Made by a program: the position numbers and the translations under genes. Below the pieces are notes generated by a model, which saw nothing but the letters and a program-made list of their open reading frames with translations, searched no databases and had not been told where the DNA came from. A stretch of DNA of 64,000 nt from Roseofilum halophilum BLCC-M91 (GTDB lineage Bacteria > Cyanobacteriota > Cyanobacteriia > Cyanobacteriales > Desertifilaceae): contig NZ_JAQPOK010000004.1 in the NCBI RefSeq assembly GCF_030068445.1, forward strand, positions 1 to 64,000. The letters are read 5' to 3'. Of the stretch, positions 33,602 through 42,371 are shown piece by piece; positions within the stretch are counted from its first letter, which is position 1; the number at the start of each line of letters is the position of its first letter.

Positions 33602-34519
33602 ATGTTTATCCCCTACCTTCTCACTTCATTGTTAGCATTGACGATCGCCTTAAGTAGTACCTCCATTGATGCTATTCCTAAACATCGCCAGAGTCAAGTT
33701 AGAGCCATATCTCTTCTGATCAGTTTAATCGGTTTTTTGGCCACCCTATCCCAATGCTTAGTTGTGATGCCAACCGGTAAAGTCGCCGTTGTCGAAATCC
33801 TAGGCAAAGTTCAAGAAAAGCCCCTGTCACCCGGCGTACACTTGAGCAATCCGATGGCTAAAATTACCACTTTTTCAACCCGCCTCAAAGACATTAAAGA
33901 AACGGTAACCGCCACCTCGAAAGAAGGGTTAAATCTCAGTATTGATGTCAGTTTACAGTATAAAATAAATTATCAAGAGGTTGCTAATGTTTATCAAAAT
34001 ATTGGCACAGATGAAACCGAAATTGTGATCTCTCGGTTTCGCTCGCTGATTCGGGAAATTTCCGCTCAATATGAAGCCCGCGAAATTTATGGAGACAAGC
34101 GGCAAGAAATTGCCCAAACCCTACAAAATTCTTTAATTGCCCAATTAGAACCATTAGGCTTTACCGTCGATCAAGCCCTGCTCAGAAATGTCATTCTTCC
34201 CGATGCCATTCAAGCCGCAATTCAGGAAAAATTAGCCGCTCAACAAGAAAGCGAGCGCCAGGAATTTGTGAATGAAAAAGAGCGGCAAGCGATCGAATTT
34301 GAGATTGAAAAAGCGCAAAAAGAAGCAGAAAGACAACGGATTGAAGCGAAAGGAATTTCTGATGCTCAAAAATTGATTGCCCAAGGCTTAACTCCGCCAA
34401 TTATACAGCTTAAGTCCATTGAGGCAACGGAAAAATTGGCTGCATCTGAAAATAGCAAAGTGATTATAATTGGTGGCGGAAAAGACAACTTACCCCTGAT
34501 TCTGCAACAGTCCGAATAA
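33602..34519 (+). CDS. SPFH/prohibitin-family membrane protein
   Basis: A 305-aa protein: two N-terminal membrane helices (about 2-18 and 32-55), an SPFH domain (about 60-210; KVAVVEILGKVQEKPLSPGVHLSNP), then a charged coiled coil rich in Glu/Lys/Gln (215-265). The prohibitin-like LRNVILPDAIQAAI is recognisable. Such proteins form ring-like membrane scaffolds and modulate proteases. I start at ATG 33602; an in-frame TTG at 33563 would add 13 residues. Confidence 0.85.
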   Translation: MFIPYLLTSLLALTIALSSTSIDAIPKHRQSQVRAISLLISLIGFLATLSQCLVVMPTGKVAVVEILGKVQEKPLSPGVHLSNPMAKITTFSTRLKDIKETVTATSKEGLNLSIDVSLQYKINYQEVANVYQNIGTDETEIVISRFRSLIREISAQYEAREIYGDKRQEIAQTLQNSLIAQLEPLGFTVDQALLRNVILPDAIQAAIQEKLAAQQESERQEFVNEKERQAIEFEIEKAQKEAERQRIEAKGISDAQKLIAQGLTPPIIQLKSIEATEKLAASENSKVIIIGGGKDNLPLILQQSE

Positions 34520-35012
34520 GGTCATTACCCCTCTTCTGTCAAACTGGGAAAACACTTGTCTTGACTGAATTCTAGAACTCTTGCAGTATGAGTGATCGCG
34601 ACAGTTTTTCCTAACAGAAACTCAAAAATCCAGTCAGATCGGCAAATGTCTCTCTCTATAGGGGATACAGCGATCGCGATTTCCGAAAGTGACAAAAGAG
34701 GGTTACAGCGCTTCGCGCGGTAATGAGGTACAGTCAGAAAAGATCCCCCTAAATCCCCCTTAAAAAGGGGGACTTTTACTGCCCCCCTTTTTAAGGGGGG
34801 TTGGGGGGATCGAAATGTGCGGAAAGAGGTAATAGATTCCTCACCTCTTAAACCGCTATGATTACCAATCAAATCATGTTCGGCTAATGGGTTAAGAAGC
34901 GGGCATGATGCCCGCACTCCCTCAATTATTTGATAGGACTGGAGTGGGAGCATCTTGCTCCCTGGATTTTTAATTAAGGTATTTAATCGGAACGAAGCGC
35001 TGTAAGTGATTC
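34520..35012. other. 493-base repeat-only intergenic region
   Basis: No gene is supported. In order it holds a copy of the TACAGCGCTTCGCGC element (34705-34719), the sequence ATGAGGTACAGT, a large hairpin (34742-34811), GCGGGCATGATGCCCGC (34893-34909), GGGAGCATCTTGCTCCC (34948-34964), and a half copy of the palindromic element (34991-35003) just before the serA stop. A minus-strand frame through the hairpin reads PPLKRGAVKVPLFKGDLGG, which is the usual translation of this repeat type, not a protein. Confidence 0.7.
34742..34811. repeat. Large GATCCCCC inverted repeat (MITE-like)
   Basis: Arms 34742-34771 and 34782-34811 are inverted repeats of 30 bases with few mismatches (GATCCCCCTAAATCCCCCTT against its partner), separated by 10 bases. 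The flanks ATGAGGTACAGT and ATCGAAATGT are adjacent at 8-30 without the hairpin, suggesting an occupied site here and an empty one there. Confidence 0.75.
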
Positions 35013-36593
35013 CTACAACATCACCGTATTGGCATCGCGAATTCCCGGAACCTTGAGGATTTCCTCTAAAATTCCCTCTGGTAGGGGATCGTCAATGGTC
35101 AATACCATAACTGCATCGCCGCGCACGATTTGTCGTCCCACTTGCATACTGGCAATATTGACATTAAAACTACCCAACAGAGAGCCAATCTTACCGATAA
35201 TCCCTGGCATATCCCGGTGACGGGTAAAGAGCATATGTTGATTGGGGGGCACATTAATCGGGAAGCCATCAACTGTGGTAATGCGAATTTCGCCATCACC
35301 GAGCAATGTCCCGGTTACATCATGTTCTTCTGAGGGGCCTTTGGCTTGCAATAACAGAGACCCCCTATAATCCCGGATACTAGCATCGCGGGTTTCAATC
35401 ACCCGAATACCCCGCTCTTGGGCTTCGATGGAGGCATTCACGTAATTAACGCGCTCTCGCAATGCTCGTGAGAGTAAACCTTTAAGAGCCGCAATTACAA
35501 TGGGTTGACTTTGATTATTAGCCAGTTCCCCTTGTAAATGAATATTTAGGCTTTCCACGCGATCGCCTACCAACTGACTAACAAGATTACCCAACGTTTC
35601 CGCCAATTGCAAATAGGGGCGCAACTGTTCCAAGGCATCCGGATGCAGTCCAGGAATATTGACTGCCGAGCGTGCCGGGAGTCCCAGAAGCACATCCCGA
35701 ATTTGTTCAGCCACATCAACAGCCACATTCACTTGAGCTTCTGTGGTAGAAGCCCCCAGATGGGGCGTTAAAATAGCTTCTTTACCCAACTCCGTTAAGG
35801 GAGATTCACCCAGGGGTTCATTGGCATACACATCTAGAGCTGCCCCCCCAATTTGACCGTTTTTGAGCGCTTCGGCTAGGGCTGCTTCATCAATAATTCC
35901 CCCTCTGGCGCAGTTAATAATCCGGGCTGTGGGTTTCATTTTGGCCAAAGACTTAGCATTGATTAAATTGGTCGTTTCTGGCGTTTTGGGAATGTGGAGG
36001 GTAATATAATCAGCTTCTTGCATGAGAACATCCATATCCACAAGCCGACAGCCCAACTGATCTGCCCGTTCTGCGGAGATAAAGGGATCGAAGGCAATGA
36101 GCTTCATCCCCATCGCTTTAGCGGCTGCGGCGACATGGGAGCCAATTTTACCTAAGCCAACAATTCCTAGGGTTTTCTTATAAACTTCTGTACCTACAAA
36201 TTTTTTACGCTCCCACTTGCCATTTTTCACCGACTGGTTAGCATCAGGAATATGGCGGGACAGGGATAACATTAAGGCTAGAGCATGTTCAGCCGCCGCA
36301 ATGGTGTTGCCTTCTGGTGAATTGACGACAATAATTCCTTTACGGGTGGCAGCCGGGACATCCACATTATCAACTCCGACTCCAGCGCGACCGATAATTT
36401 TCAGTTGTACGCCAGCTTCGATGATTTCTGCGGTGACGCGGGTTCCGGAGCGAATCATGAGGGCATCGTATTCCGGAACGACTTTGACCAGTTCTTCGAC
36501 AGGTAGGCCAGTTTTTACGTCAACCTGGGCAACTTGAGATAGGATATCAATTCCAGCTTGATCGATGGGGTCACAAACAAGGACTTTAGGCAT
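35013..36593 (-). CDS. serA: D-3-phosphoglycerate dehydrogenase
   Basis: A 526-aa first enzyme of serine synthesis, of the long type. The NAD-binding domain has LGIVGLGKIGSHVA; catalytic residues lie in INCARGGIIDEAAL (Arg), the Glu region and LTPHLGASTTEAQ (His). An intervening ASB domain (about 310-445) and a C-terminal ACT domain (HMLFTRHRDMPGIIGKIGSL) follow, which usually mediates serine feedback. I start at ATG 36593 (MPKVLVCDP); the open frame to 36671 adds 26 unconserved residues. Confidence 0.96.
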   Translation of the reverse strand: MPKVLVCDPIDQAGIDILSQVAQVDVKTGLPVEELVKVVPEYDALMIRSGTRVTAEIIEAGVQLKIIGRAGVGVDNVDVPAATRKGIIVVNSPEGNTIAAAEHALALMLSLSRHIPDANQSVKNGKWERKKFVGTEVYKKTLGIVGLGKIGSHVAAAAKAMGMKLIAFDPFISAERADQLGCRLVDMDVLMQEADYITLHIPKTPETTNLINAKSLAKMKPTARIINCARGGIIDEAALAEALKNGQIGGAALDVYANEPLGESPLTELGKEAILTPHLGASTTEAQVNVAVDVAEQIRDVLLGLPARSAVNIPGLHPDALEQLRPYLQLAETLGNLVSQLVGDRVESLNIHLQGELANNQSQPIVIAALKGLLSRALRERVNYVNASIEAQERGIRVIETRDASIRDYRGSLLLQAKGPSEEHDVTGTLLGDGEIRITTVDGFPINVPPNQHMLFTRHRDMPGIIGKIGSLLGSFNVNIASMQVGRQIVRGDAVMVLTIDDPLPEGILEEILKVPGIRDANTVML

Positions 36594-36824
36594 GATTGGG
36601 AGAAAGTGATGAACAAGTTGTTGAGTGAGAGGGACAGGGGGTTCAGGATAGAGAAAACACCCATGACCCATTCACCGATTACCAGCGATCGGGACAACAG
36701 TAGGCTATTGTAACCCTAAAACCGGCCCGGTCATAATCTCTGTGTCATTGCCCTTCTTCGGGCCCTTGCCCCAAGACCGAAATCTCCTATCTCCAGTGCA
36801 AAATACAACACTTAGTCGCCGACT

Positions 36825-37799
36825 CTAACTTTGAAAAAGATGGGCAGCCATTCGATTATGATCCCCTAAAATAAAATCAATGGACTGATATCCCACGGAA
36901 GCAATCATCGATTTAAACACTTCAGGGGGATATTTGAAAGAACTCAAGGTATGAACCTTCTGTCCTTTGGCGATTTCTATGGTTTGTCCTTGAAGTTCCA
37001 GGGTCTGAGGTTCAGTTGCCGTCAAAACATGCTTGAGATCGTGCCTCTCCGGTTCCCATTCCGGTTTATAAGTAAAGGCTTCGGGTTTCATCCCCACTAC
37101 CCCCGTATCCCGGTCAAGACGAAACATAATGTTCTCCATCAGAAGGGCCATTTTTGGCGTATCGTAGGCCTCCATCAAAGACTTTTCATCTTGGTTCGCA
37201 TCATGAACGAGCAGCAAATAGTGGGGTTTACCGATTAATGCCTTCATCTGAGCAATGAAAACGGGAACTTCTTCTTTTCTCAGATTGGCGATCGTACTGC
37301 CCTTGAACAAAACAACCGGTTTTTCATATTCGGGGATATTCTCTAATTGAGTAAAGTCTTGCTGCATTCCCTCCACAGAAATGTTGGGCAGTTCGGCCCG
37401 AATGACTTCAACAACTTTATCTACAAAATCTTGGGAAATATCAATTCCCAAATATCCTTTTAAGTCGTGACAAGAGCGAAGTAGGGGCAACGTTTTTAGA
37501 CGGATACTTTGCTCGCTTCCAGGGCCTAATTCAACAAAGGTTGCATTGGTTCCAATTTTTTCAGTCAGAAGATGGCCTTTACTTTGAAAGAGTTTAGCCT
37601 CATACTTGTAAAGGTAATAATCTTTTTCACCCGCCAACATTTCGTTGTATAAGATTCCACCCCGGACGGGATCGTTGTCATCTTCAGGGGTTCCATACAG
37701 ATAAGGCCATAAATTGCCACTCAGTTTACCGAGCAAGAATTCCATTGCATCTTGCTCAAGCTTATTGATGACTTTTTTATCTCCAGTTATGCTGGTCAT
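36825..37799 (-). CDS. EgtD-like SAM-dependent methyltransferase
   Basis: A 324-aa protein of the histidine N-alpha-methyltransferase family (DUF2260). The SAM loop is FVELGPGSEQSIR, followed by GYLGIDISQDFVD and VLFKGSTIANLRKEEV, the family's 'G-S-x-I-x-N' block; HTLSSFKYPPEVF near the C terminus corresponds to the substrate-binding end. EgtD trimethylates histidine for ergothioneine. No egtB or egtA-like gene is nearby, so the substrate could be histidine or another amino acid. Transcribed alone. Confidence 0.82.
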   Translation of the reverse strand: MTSITGDKKVINKLEQDAMEFLLGKLSGNLWPYLYGTPEDDNDPVRGGILYNEMLAGEKDYYLYKYEAKLFQSKGHLLTEKIGTNATFVELGPGSEQSIRLKTLPLLRSCHDLKGYLGIDISQDFVDKVVEVIRAELPNISVEGMQQDFTQLENIPEYEKPVVLFKGSTIANLRKEEVPVFIAQMKALIGKPHYLLLVHDANQDEKSLMEAYDTPKMALLMENIMFRLDRDTGVVGMKPEAFTYKPEWEPERHDLKHVLTATEPQTLELQGQTIEIAKGQKVHTLSSFKYPPEVFKSMIASVGYQSIDFILGDHNRMAAHLFQS

Positions 37800-37982
37800 G
37801 GTTTTGTGCGGTTACATCAACAAATATTCTCGTTTCATCTAAGCATAAAATGATCTTTTCGGAGTATTCTTTATTTTTTCTTTAGAAAGTGAATTAACCT
37901 CAATTAAAGAAGCTCAAGCATAATCGCAATGAAGGGGATGCCATGGGAAGTTTTATAAGTGTAATTAGGGTTCGATACAACC

Positions 37983-39917
37983 TTAAAGAGTAACATTTGA
38001 TTTACGAGATTGGTTTTTGGGAAGGTTGATAATCAAGGCAGTTTCTTGTGCTGAAGAGGCACACTCCAAACTGCCTCCATGTTTTTCGACGATAATTTGA
38101 TAGCTGATCGCCATTCCCATCCCGGTTCCCTTACCCACAGGTTTAGTCGTGAAAAAGGGATCAAAAATGCGGGCTTTAATCTCTGCGGGAATACCAATAC
38201 CATTATCACTGATTTTGATTTGGGCTTGCCCTAAATCCTGGAGCCATTGGGTTTGAATGCCGAGGGTATAGGGAAATTTAGGATGTTCTTTTTCTGCTTG
38301 ATATCTTTCCTGTAAGGCATCAATGCCGTTCATCATAATTTGCATAAACGCTTGATTGAGTTCTCCAGCAAAACAGTCGAGTTTGGGCAGTGAGCCATAG
38401 TCTCGTTCAACTTGGATTTCTGGCACGTTGGTTTTATGAATTCCAGGGGAAGGTTGGAGTTTGAGGCGATTGTTTAGTATGGTGAGTACGCTTTCAATTT
38501 CATCATGAATATCAACTCGTTTGAGTTGGGATTCATTTAAATGGGCAAACCGACGCAATGAGTTCACAATTTTGGTGATTCTATCAGTTCCACTTTTCAT
38601 GGAAAGGATGACATTGGGTAAGTCGGTTAGGGTAAAGTCGATTTCGAGATCGGCAATGAGTTGGGTGAGGCGATCTGGGGGGGTGGGATAGGATTGTTGA
38701 TAGGCATAATAGACTTGAATCAGATCTTGGATGTAGTGTTCTAGATGCTCGATATTGCCGGTAATAAAGCTGACGGGGTTGTTGATTTCATGGGAAATTC
38801 CAGCGACGAGTTGCCCTAGACTGGACATTTTTTCGCTTTGGATCAGTTGAATTTGGGTGGTTTTAAGTTGGTGTAGTGCTTGGGCGAGATCTTGGGCTTG
38901 TTGTTGCAGTTGCAGTTCGCTTTGTTTGCGTTGGATTAGGAGACTGATTTGGCTGGCGATCGCCTGAACGAGAGCGACGATATTTAATTGACAGGGGGTG
39001 GTTTGACTTTGGTAAAATATTAAGATGGCCATCACTGTTTGCTTGACCATAATTGGGATGCCAAAGGCGGATTTTAATCCAATTTGAATGGCGGGGGATT
39101 GCCGGGTATATAAATTTTCAGGGTTTTGAGTAATATCTTCAATCCATTCTAGGGTTTGAGTTTGCCAAATTTTTCCGGGTAATCCTTCTCCGCAGGAAAA
39201 CTGCAAGGTTGAACTGAGTTGACAAAAAGATTTAAAGGTTGGATGATTTCTGAAAGGATTGGCAAGATAGGATAAGGTTTGGCTGTTGTCCTGGGGTAAC
39301 CAAGCTTCTCCATAATCCCAGAAAATATGATCGCAAATACTTTTGATGATTTGGGCGATCGCCTTTTCCCAAGTCGAAGCTTGGGTTAAGTATTGAGTCA
39401 CTTCTAACAAGAGCCGAGTTTCTCGCTCTGCTTCTTGAAGTTGATGGTTTTTCTGGAGTAAGATTTTATTGTTTTCCTGAAGCTTGAGATTTAAATCTGT
39501 CAACTTCAAGTGATGGGCAACCCGCACTAAGACTTCTTCGGCTTGAAACGGTTTGGTAATATAATCTACGGCTCCTAATTGAAAACCCTTGACTTTATCG
39601 GCTCCTTCATTTAGGGCGGTTAAAAAAATAACGGGAATTTTTTGCGTGTCTGGATTCTTCTTTAATTGTTCGCACAGAGCATATCCATCCATTTCGGGCA
39701 TCATGATATCTAAGAGAATCAGATCCGGCACAAATCGAGTTAGACTGGCGAGGGCAAATTTAGCATTAGGGGCAAAGCGTACATCATATCCTTCATTTTT
39801 CAGTAGACTTTTCAGCAGGCGCAGATTTTCTGGTACATCATCAATCACCAGTATTTTGCTGGCTTCATTCCTGAAAATCTTGTTCTCTTCAGGGGTTGTC
39901 CTATTGCTATCTACCAT
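37983..39917 (-). CDS. REC-GAF-histidine kinase
   Basis: A 644-aa cytoplasmic protein. An N-terminal receiver (about 20-140; ILVIDDVPENLRLL, phospho-Asp in LILLDIMMPEMDG, Lys in YITKPF), a coiled coil, a GAF domain (about 190-330; LPGKIWQTQTLEWIEDI), another coiled coil, then HisKA with the H-box LVAGISHEINNPVSF and an ATPase domain with DNGIGIP and GTGMGMAISYQI. It receives a phosphate at the N terminus and may relay through its own His. The receiver-GAF half is closely related to the protein at 47319-48863, and the kinase half to that at 42372-44537. Confidence 0.94.
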   Translation of the reverse strand: MVDSNRTTPEENKIFRNEASKILVIDDVPENLRLLKSLLKNEGYDVRFAPNAKFALASLTRFVPDLILLDIMMPEMDGYALCEQLKKNPDTQKIPVIFLTALNEGADKVKGFQLGAVDYITKPFQAEEVLVRVAHHLKLTDLNLKLQENNKILLQKNHQLQEAERETRLLLEVTQYLTQASTWEKAIAQIIKSICDHIFWDYGEAWLPQDNSQTLSYLANPFRNHPTFKSFCQLSSTLQFSCGEGLPGKIWQTQTLEWIEDITQNPENLYTRQSPAIQIGLKSAFGIPIMVKQTVMAILIFYQSQTTPCQLNIVALVQAIASQISLLIQRKQSELQLQQQAQDLAQALHQLKTTQIQLIQSEKMSSLGQLVAGISHEINNPVSFITGNIEHLEHYIQDLIQVYYAYQQSYPTPPDRLTQLIADLEIDFTLTDLPNVILSMKSGTDRITKIVNSLRRFAHLNESQLKRVDIHDEIESVLTILNNRLKLQPSPGIHKTNVPEIQVERDYGSLPKLDCFAGELNQAFMQIMMNGIDALQERYQAEKEHPKFPYTLGIQTQWLQDLGQAQIKISDNGIGIPAEIKARIFDPFFTTKPVGKGTGMGMAISYQIIVEKHGGSLECASSAQETALIINLPKNQSRKSNVTL

Positions 39918-40151
39918 TACTCTAACCCATTAATTTTCTAACTGAATGCTTACTGGGAAGCACTGAGGACTATCTCTTTATCTTAAATGAAGGTGCAGAA
40001 TCTAGGGAAGGGAAAAGATTGATGAAATTGAGCTGCGTCATTTATACCAGGGATTTTGCGGTAAGATGCAACCTGGGCGAGATCAATTTGGTTTATTGTC
40101 GGCGATCGCTCTTTGGTTATCCTCTTTGCTTGTTCACCCTTGGTTGATTCT

Positions 40152-40910
40152 ATGGTTGCCTGCTACCCATCGACTCCCTGGATTATTCCCCCTCCTAAGC
40201 GCTTTGATGCTCCCTTGCGTCTGTTTTGTTTTCCTCCCGCAGGAGCAGGCGCTCTCTTATTTCGACCTTGGTTAACCTACAGCTCCCCCGAAATTGAACT
40301 TTTTGTGATTCAATTACCGGGCAGAGAACATCGGTTAAAAGAACCTTGCTTTACTGAGTTAGCTCCGTTAATTAAAGCACTTACGGCAGCTATGATTCCT
40401 AGTTTAGAACCAGGAAAATTCGCTTTCTTTGGCCATAGTATGGGAGCTTTAATTGCCTTTGAACTTACCCGCGAACTACGCCGCCAAGGGTTGGTTTTAC
40501 CAGAATATTTGTTTGTTTGTGGTCGCCGTGCGCCCCAAATTCCGATTGATAATCCACTTTATACTCAAAACGAGTCTATTTTAATTGAAGCTTTACGTCA
40601 ATATGGAGGAACACCAGAAGCGGTGCTACAAAATTCGGATTTAATGGAGTTATTTTTACCCATTTTTCGGTCAGATTTAACTTTGAATGAAACCTATCAG
40701 TATCAATCAGAACTTCCGTTAGAAGTACCGATCGCGATATTTGGAGCTATGAACGATCCGGTGGCGACTCCGGAGCAGTTTGAGCAATGGAAGCAACAGA
40801 CTTCGGGAGCCTTTGAATTAAAACTGTTTGAGGGCGGTCATATGTTTTTTAAGGATGATCCGAAGCTGCTCTTAAAGCCGATTTTTGAGCGGTTAAATTG
40901 TCGTTTATAG
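40152..40910 (+). CDS. Type II thioesterase (alpha/beta hydrolase)
   Basis: A 252-aa protein matching the editing thioesterases of non-ribosomal peptide and polyketide pathways: RLFCFPPAGAGALLF at the N terminus, FVIQLPGREHRLKEP, nucleophile in FFGHSMGALIAFEL, and a C-terminal GGHMFF with the catalytic His. Such enzymes remove wrong acyl groups from carrier proteins. No peptide or polyketide synthase lies in the window. I start at ATG 40152 because upstream codons to the TTG at 40113 are not conserved in character. It overlaps rsmA by 6 bp, tail to tail. Confidence 0.85.
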   Translation: MVACYPSTPWIIPPPKRFDAPLRLFCFPPAGAGALLFRPWLTYSSPEIELFVIQLPGREHRLKEPCFTELAPLIKALTAAMIPSLEPGKFAFFGHSMGALIAFELTRELRRQGLVLPEYLFVCGRRAPQIPIDNPLYTQNESILIEALRQYGGTPEAVLQNSDLMELFLPIFRSDLTLNETYQYQSELPLEVPIAIFGAMNDPVATPEQFEQWKQQTSGAFELKLFEGGHMFFKDDPKLLLKPIFERLNCRL

Positions 40911-41729
40911 GGGCGTATCCTGTAAAGTGTTACTGAGCTGAACCCAATTTTCTAGGCTGAGATCTTCGGCGCGGGCTTGGGGATTGATATTGAGTTGTTC
41001 TAGGATGGGGGTGAGGCGATCGCTCTCAATCATCGATTTTAAGTTATTGCGTAACATTTTCCGTTTGGAGGAAAAGCCCAGAGTGACGATCTGTTCTAAG
41101 TGACGGGGGTTGAGGGCGGGTTGTTCTAGACTTCTGGGGGTGAGGCGAATGACGGCTGATTCTACTTTTGGAGGCGGATAAAAGGCTTTTGCGGGTACTG
41201 GGCAGATGAGTTCGCAATCGGCTAAATACTGGACGCGGACGGATAATGCGCCAAAGGCTTTGGTGCTGGGATGGGCGACGAGGCGATCGGCTACTTCTTT
41301 TTGTACCAATAGGACAATGCTTTCATAGTTTTTCGGCACAGGTGAAGCGATTTTTCCCAAGAGTTTTTCTAAAATGGGCCCTGTAATATTGTAGGGAATA
41401 TTGGCGACTACCTTATTCGGATTTTGAAATAAGGGATAGGGGGAAAGTAGATCTTCTAAGTTTAAGGATAAAATGTCTCCTTGTAAGAGGAGAAAGTTTG
41501 GCTTTTCTCCGAATTTCTTGGCCAATTTTTTACACAAATCTCGGTCAATTTCTACGGAAACAACAGCTTCTGCACGGGTAATCAGTTGACGGGTTAAAAT
41601 CCCTGTACCTGGGCCAATTTCTAATACTCGGTCTGTGGATTGCAAGTTGGAGGCTTTAATGATTTTATGTAGAATTGCCTCACTGTTGAGCCAATGTTGG
41701 GCAAAGCGTTTGCGGGGTTGAGAATTCAT
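40905..41729 (-). CDS. rsmA: 16S rRNA dimethyladenosine transferase (KsgA)
   Basis: A 274-aa enzyme that dimethylates two adjacent adenosines near the 3' end of 16S rRNA. QPRKRFAQHWLNSE opens the protein; VLEIGPGTGILTRQL is the SAM site; VVANIPYNITGPIL is the NIPY catalytic motif; FYPPPKVESAVIRL and FSSKRKMLRNNLK complete the family pattern. Confidence 0.96.
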   Translation of the reverse strand: MNSQPRKRFAQHWLNSEAILHKIIKASNLQSTDRVLEIGPGTGILTRQLITRAEAVVSVEIDRDLCKKLAKKFGEKPNFLLLQGDILSLNLEDLLSPYPLFQNPNKVVANIPYNITGPILEKLLGKIASPVPKNYESIVLLVQKEVADRLVAHPSTKAFGALSVRVQYLADCELICPVPAKAFYPPPKVESAVIRLTPRSLEQPALNPRHLEQIVTLGFSSKRKMLRNNLKSMIESDRLTPILEQLNINPQARAEDLSLENWVQLSNTLQDTPL

Positions 41730-41770
41730 GTTATGATTGGAATAAATTTTCTATTAACCACCAATGACAA

Positions 41771-42001
41771 CTATAATGCGATCCACTCATCAAGAGGGAT
41801 GGCGCGATCGATAATTTCCTCAACTTCTCGAATCATCATTCGCAGTTGTGGGACGGAATACTCATCATTAGAAGGAATTGTTAAGCGATTTTCATCGAAT
41901 ACCATAAATTGATGTCGAGTGCCGGAAAAGGGCCCATCAAATCCTAGTTGCCGCAACTTTTTAATAAAATTTCTACGCTTACAGGGTGTCCACCGGCTCA
42001 C
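41771..42001 (-). CDS. hicA: HicA-family toxin
   Basis: A 76-aa double-stranded-RNA-binding-fold mRNA interferase. RNFIKKLRQLGFDGPFSGTRHQFMVF carries the catalytic His in the usual strand, followed by LTIPSNDEYSVPQLRMMIREV. The start is GTG at 42001, 23 bases inside the hicB frame, so expression is coupled. Here the antitoxin gene comes first and the toxin second, the reverse of E. coli hicAB. Confidence 0.88.
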   Translation of the reverse strand: MSRWTPCKRRNFIKKLRQLGFDGPFSGTRHQFMVFDENRLTIPSNDEYSVPQLRMMIREVEEIIDRAIPLDEWIAL

Positions 42002-42257
42002 GAATTGGCTCCTTATTCAGATCAATATTGTTGATGATGGGCAGAGTATGGCCGAGTTTGAGTCCAACTAAAATCCAGTCTTCTAAGATTGAGCGTAATT
42101 GGCGATCGCACTCACGTAATGTGGATGCAAATGCGATCGCTCCTTTACAAGATGGAATTCGAGCGACAAATGTACCATCTTCGAGTTTATCGTAAGTGGC
42201 TTGGGACATTGCTTCCTCAATGTATTGGCTTAAAATGTAATTGACGCTCATCACCAA
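41979..42257 (-). CDS. hicB: HicB-family antitoxin
   Basis: A 92-aa protein with the partly degenerate RNase-H fold of HicB: YDKLEDGTFVARIPSCKGAIAFASTLRECDRQLRSILEDWI. It ends in a polar tail, without an evident C-terminal helix-turn-helix. Overlap with hicA is 23 bp. The pair stands between rsmA and a histidine kinase gene on the same strand. Confidence 0.88.
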   Translation of the reverse strand: MVMSVNYILSQYIEEAMSQATYDKLEDGTFVARIPSCKGAIAFASTLRECDRQLRSILEDWILVGLKLGHTLPIINNIDLNKEPIREPVDTL

Positions 42258-42371
42258 ACCTCGTTTAATATCCTGCTAAATGTGGGAATATCCATTATTT
42301 TTTTAGGGATCGCTATAATATCAGTTGTAGCATACAGGGGTCAAACCAAGGAGCGATCGCTACTAAGGACA

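Noticed and set aside
34525..34953. 142-codon minus-strand frame
   Set aside because: It consists of repeat sequence (hairpin and palindromes); its PPLKRG-FKGDLGG peptide is the usual by-product of such repeats.
40066..40151. Upstream extension or separate frame before the thioesterase
   Set aside because: The 69-codon frame at 40066 is in another frame and looks like a chance hydrophobic reading; the thioesterase core starts after 40152.
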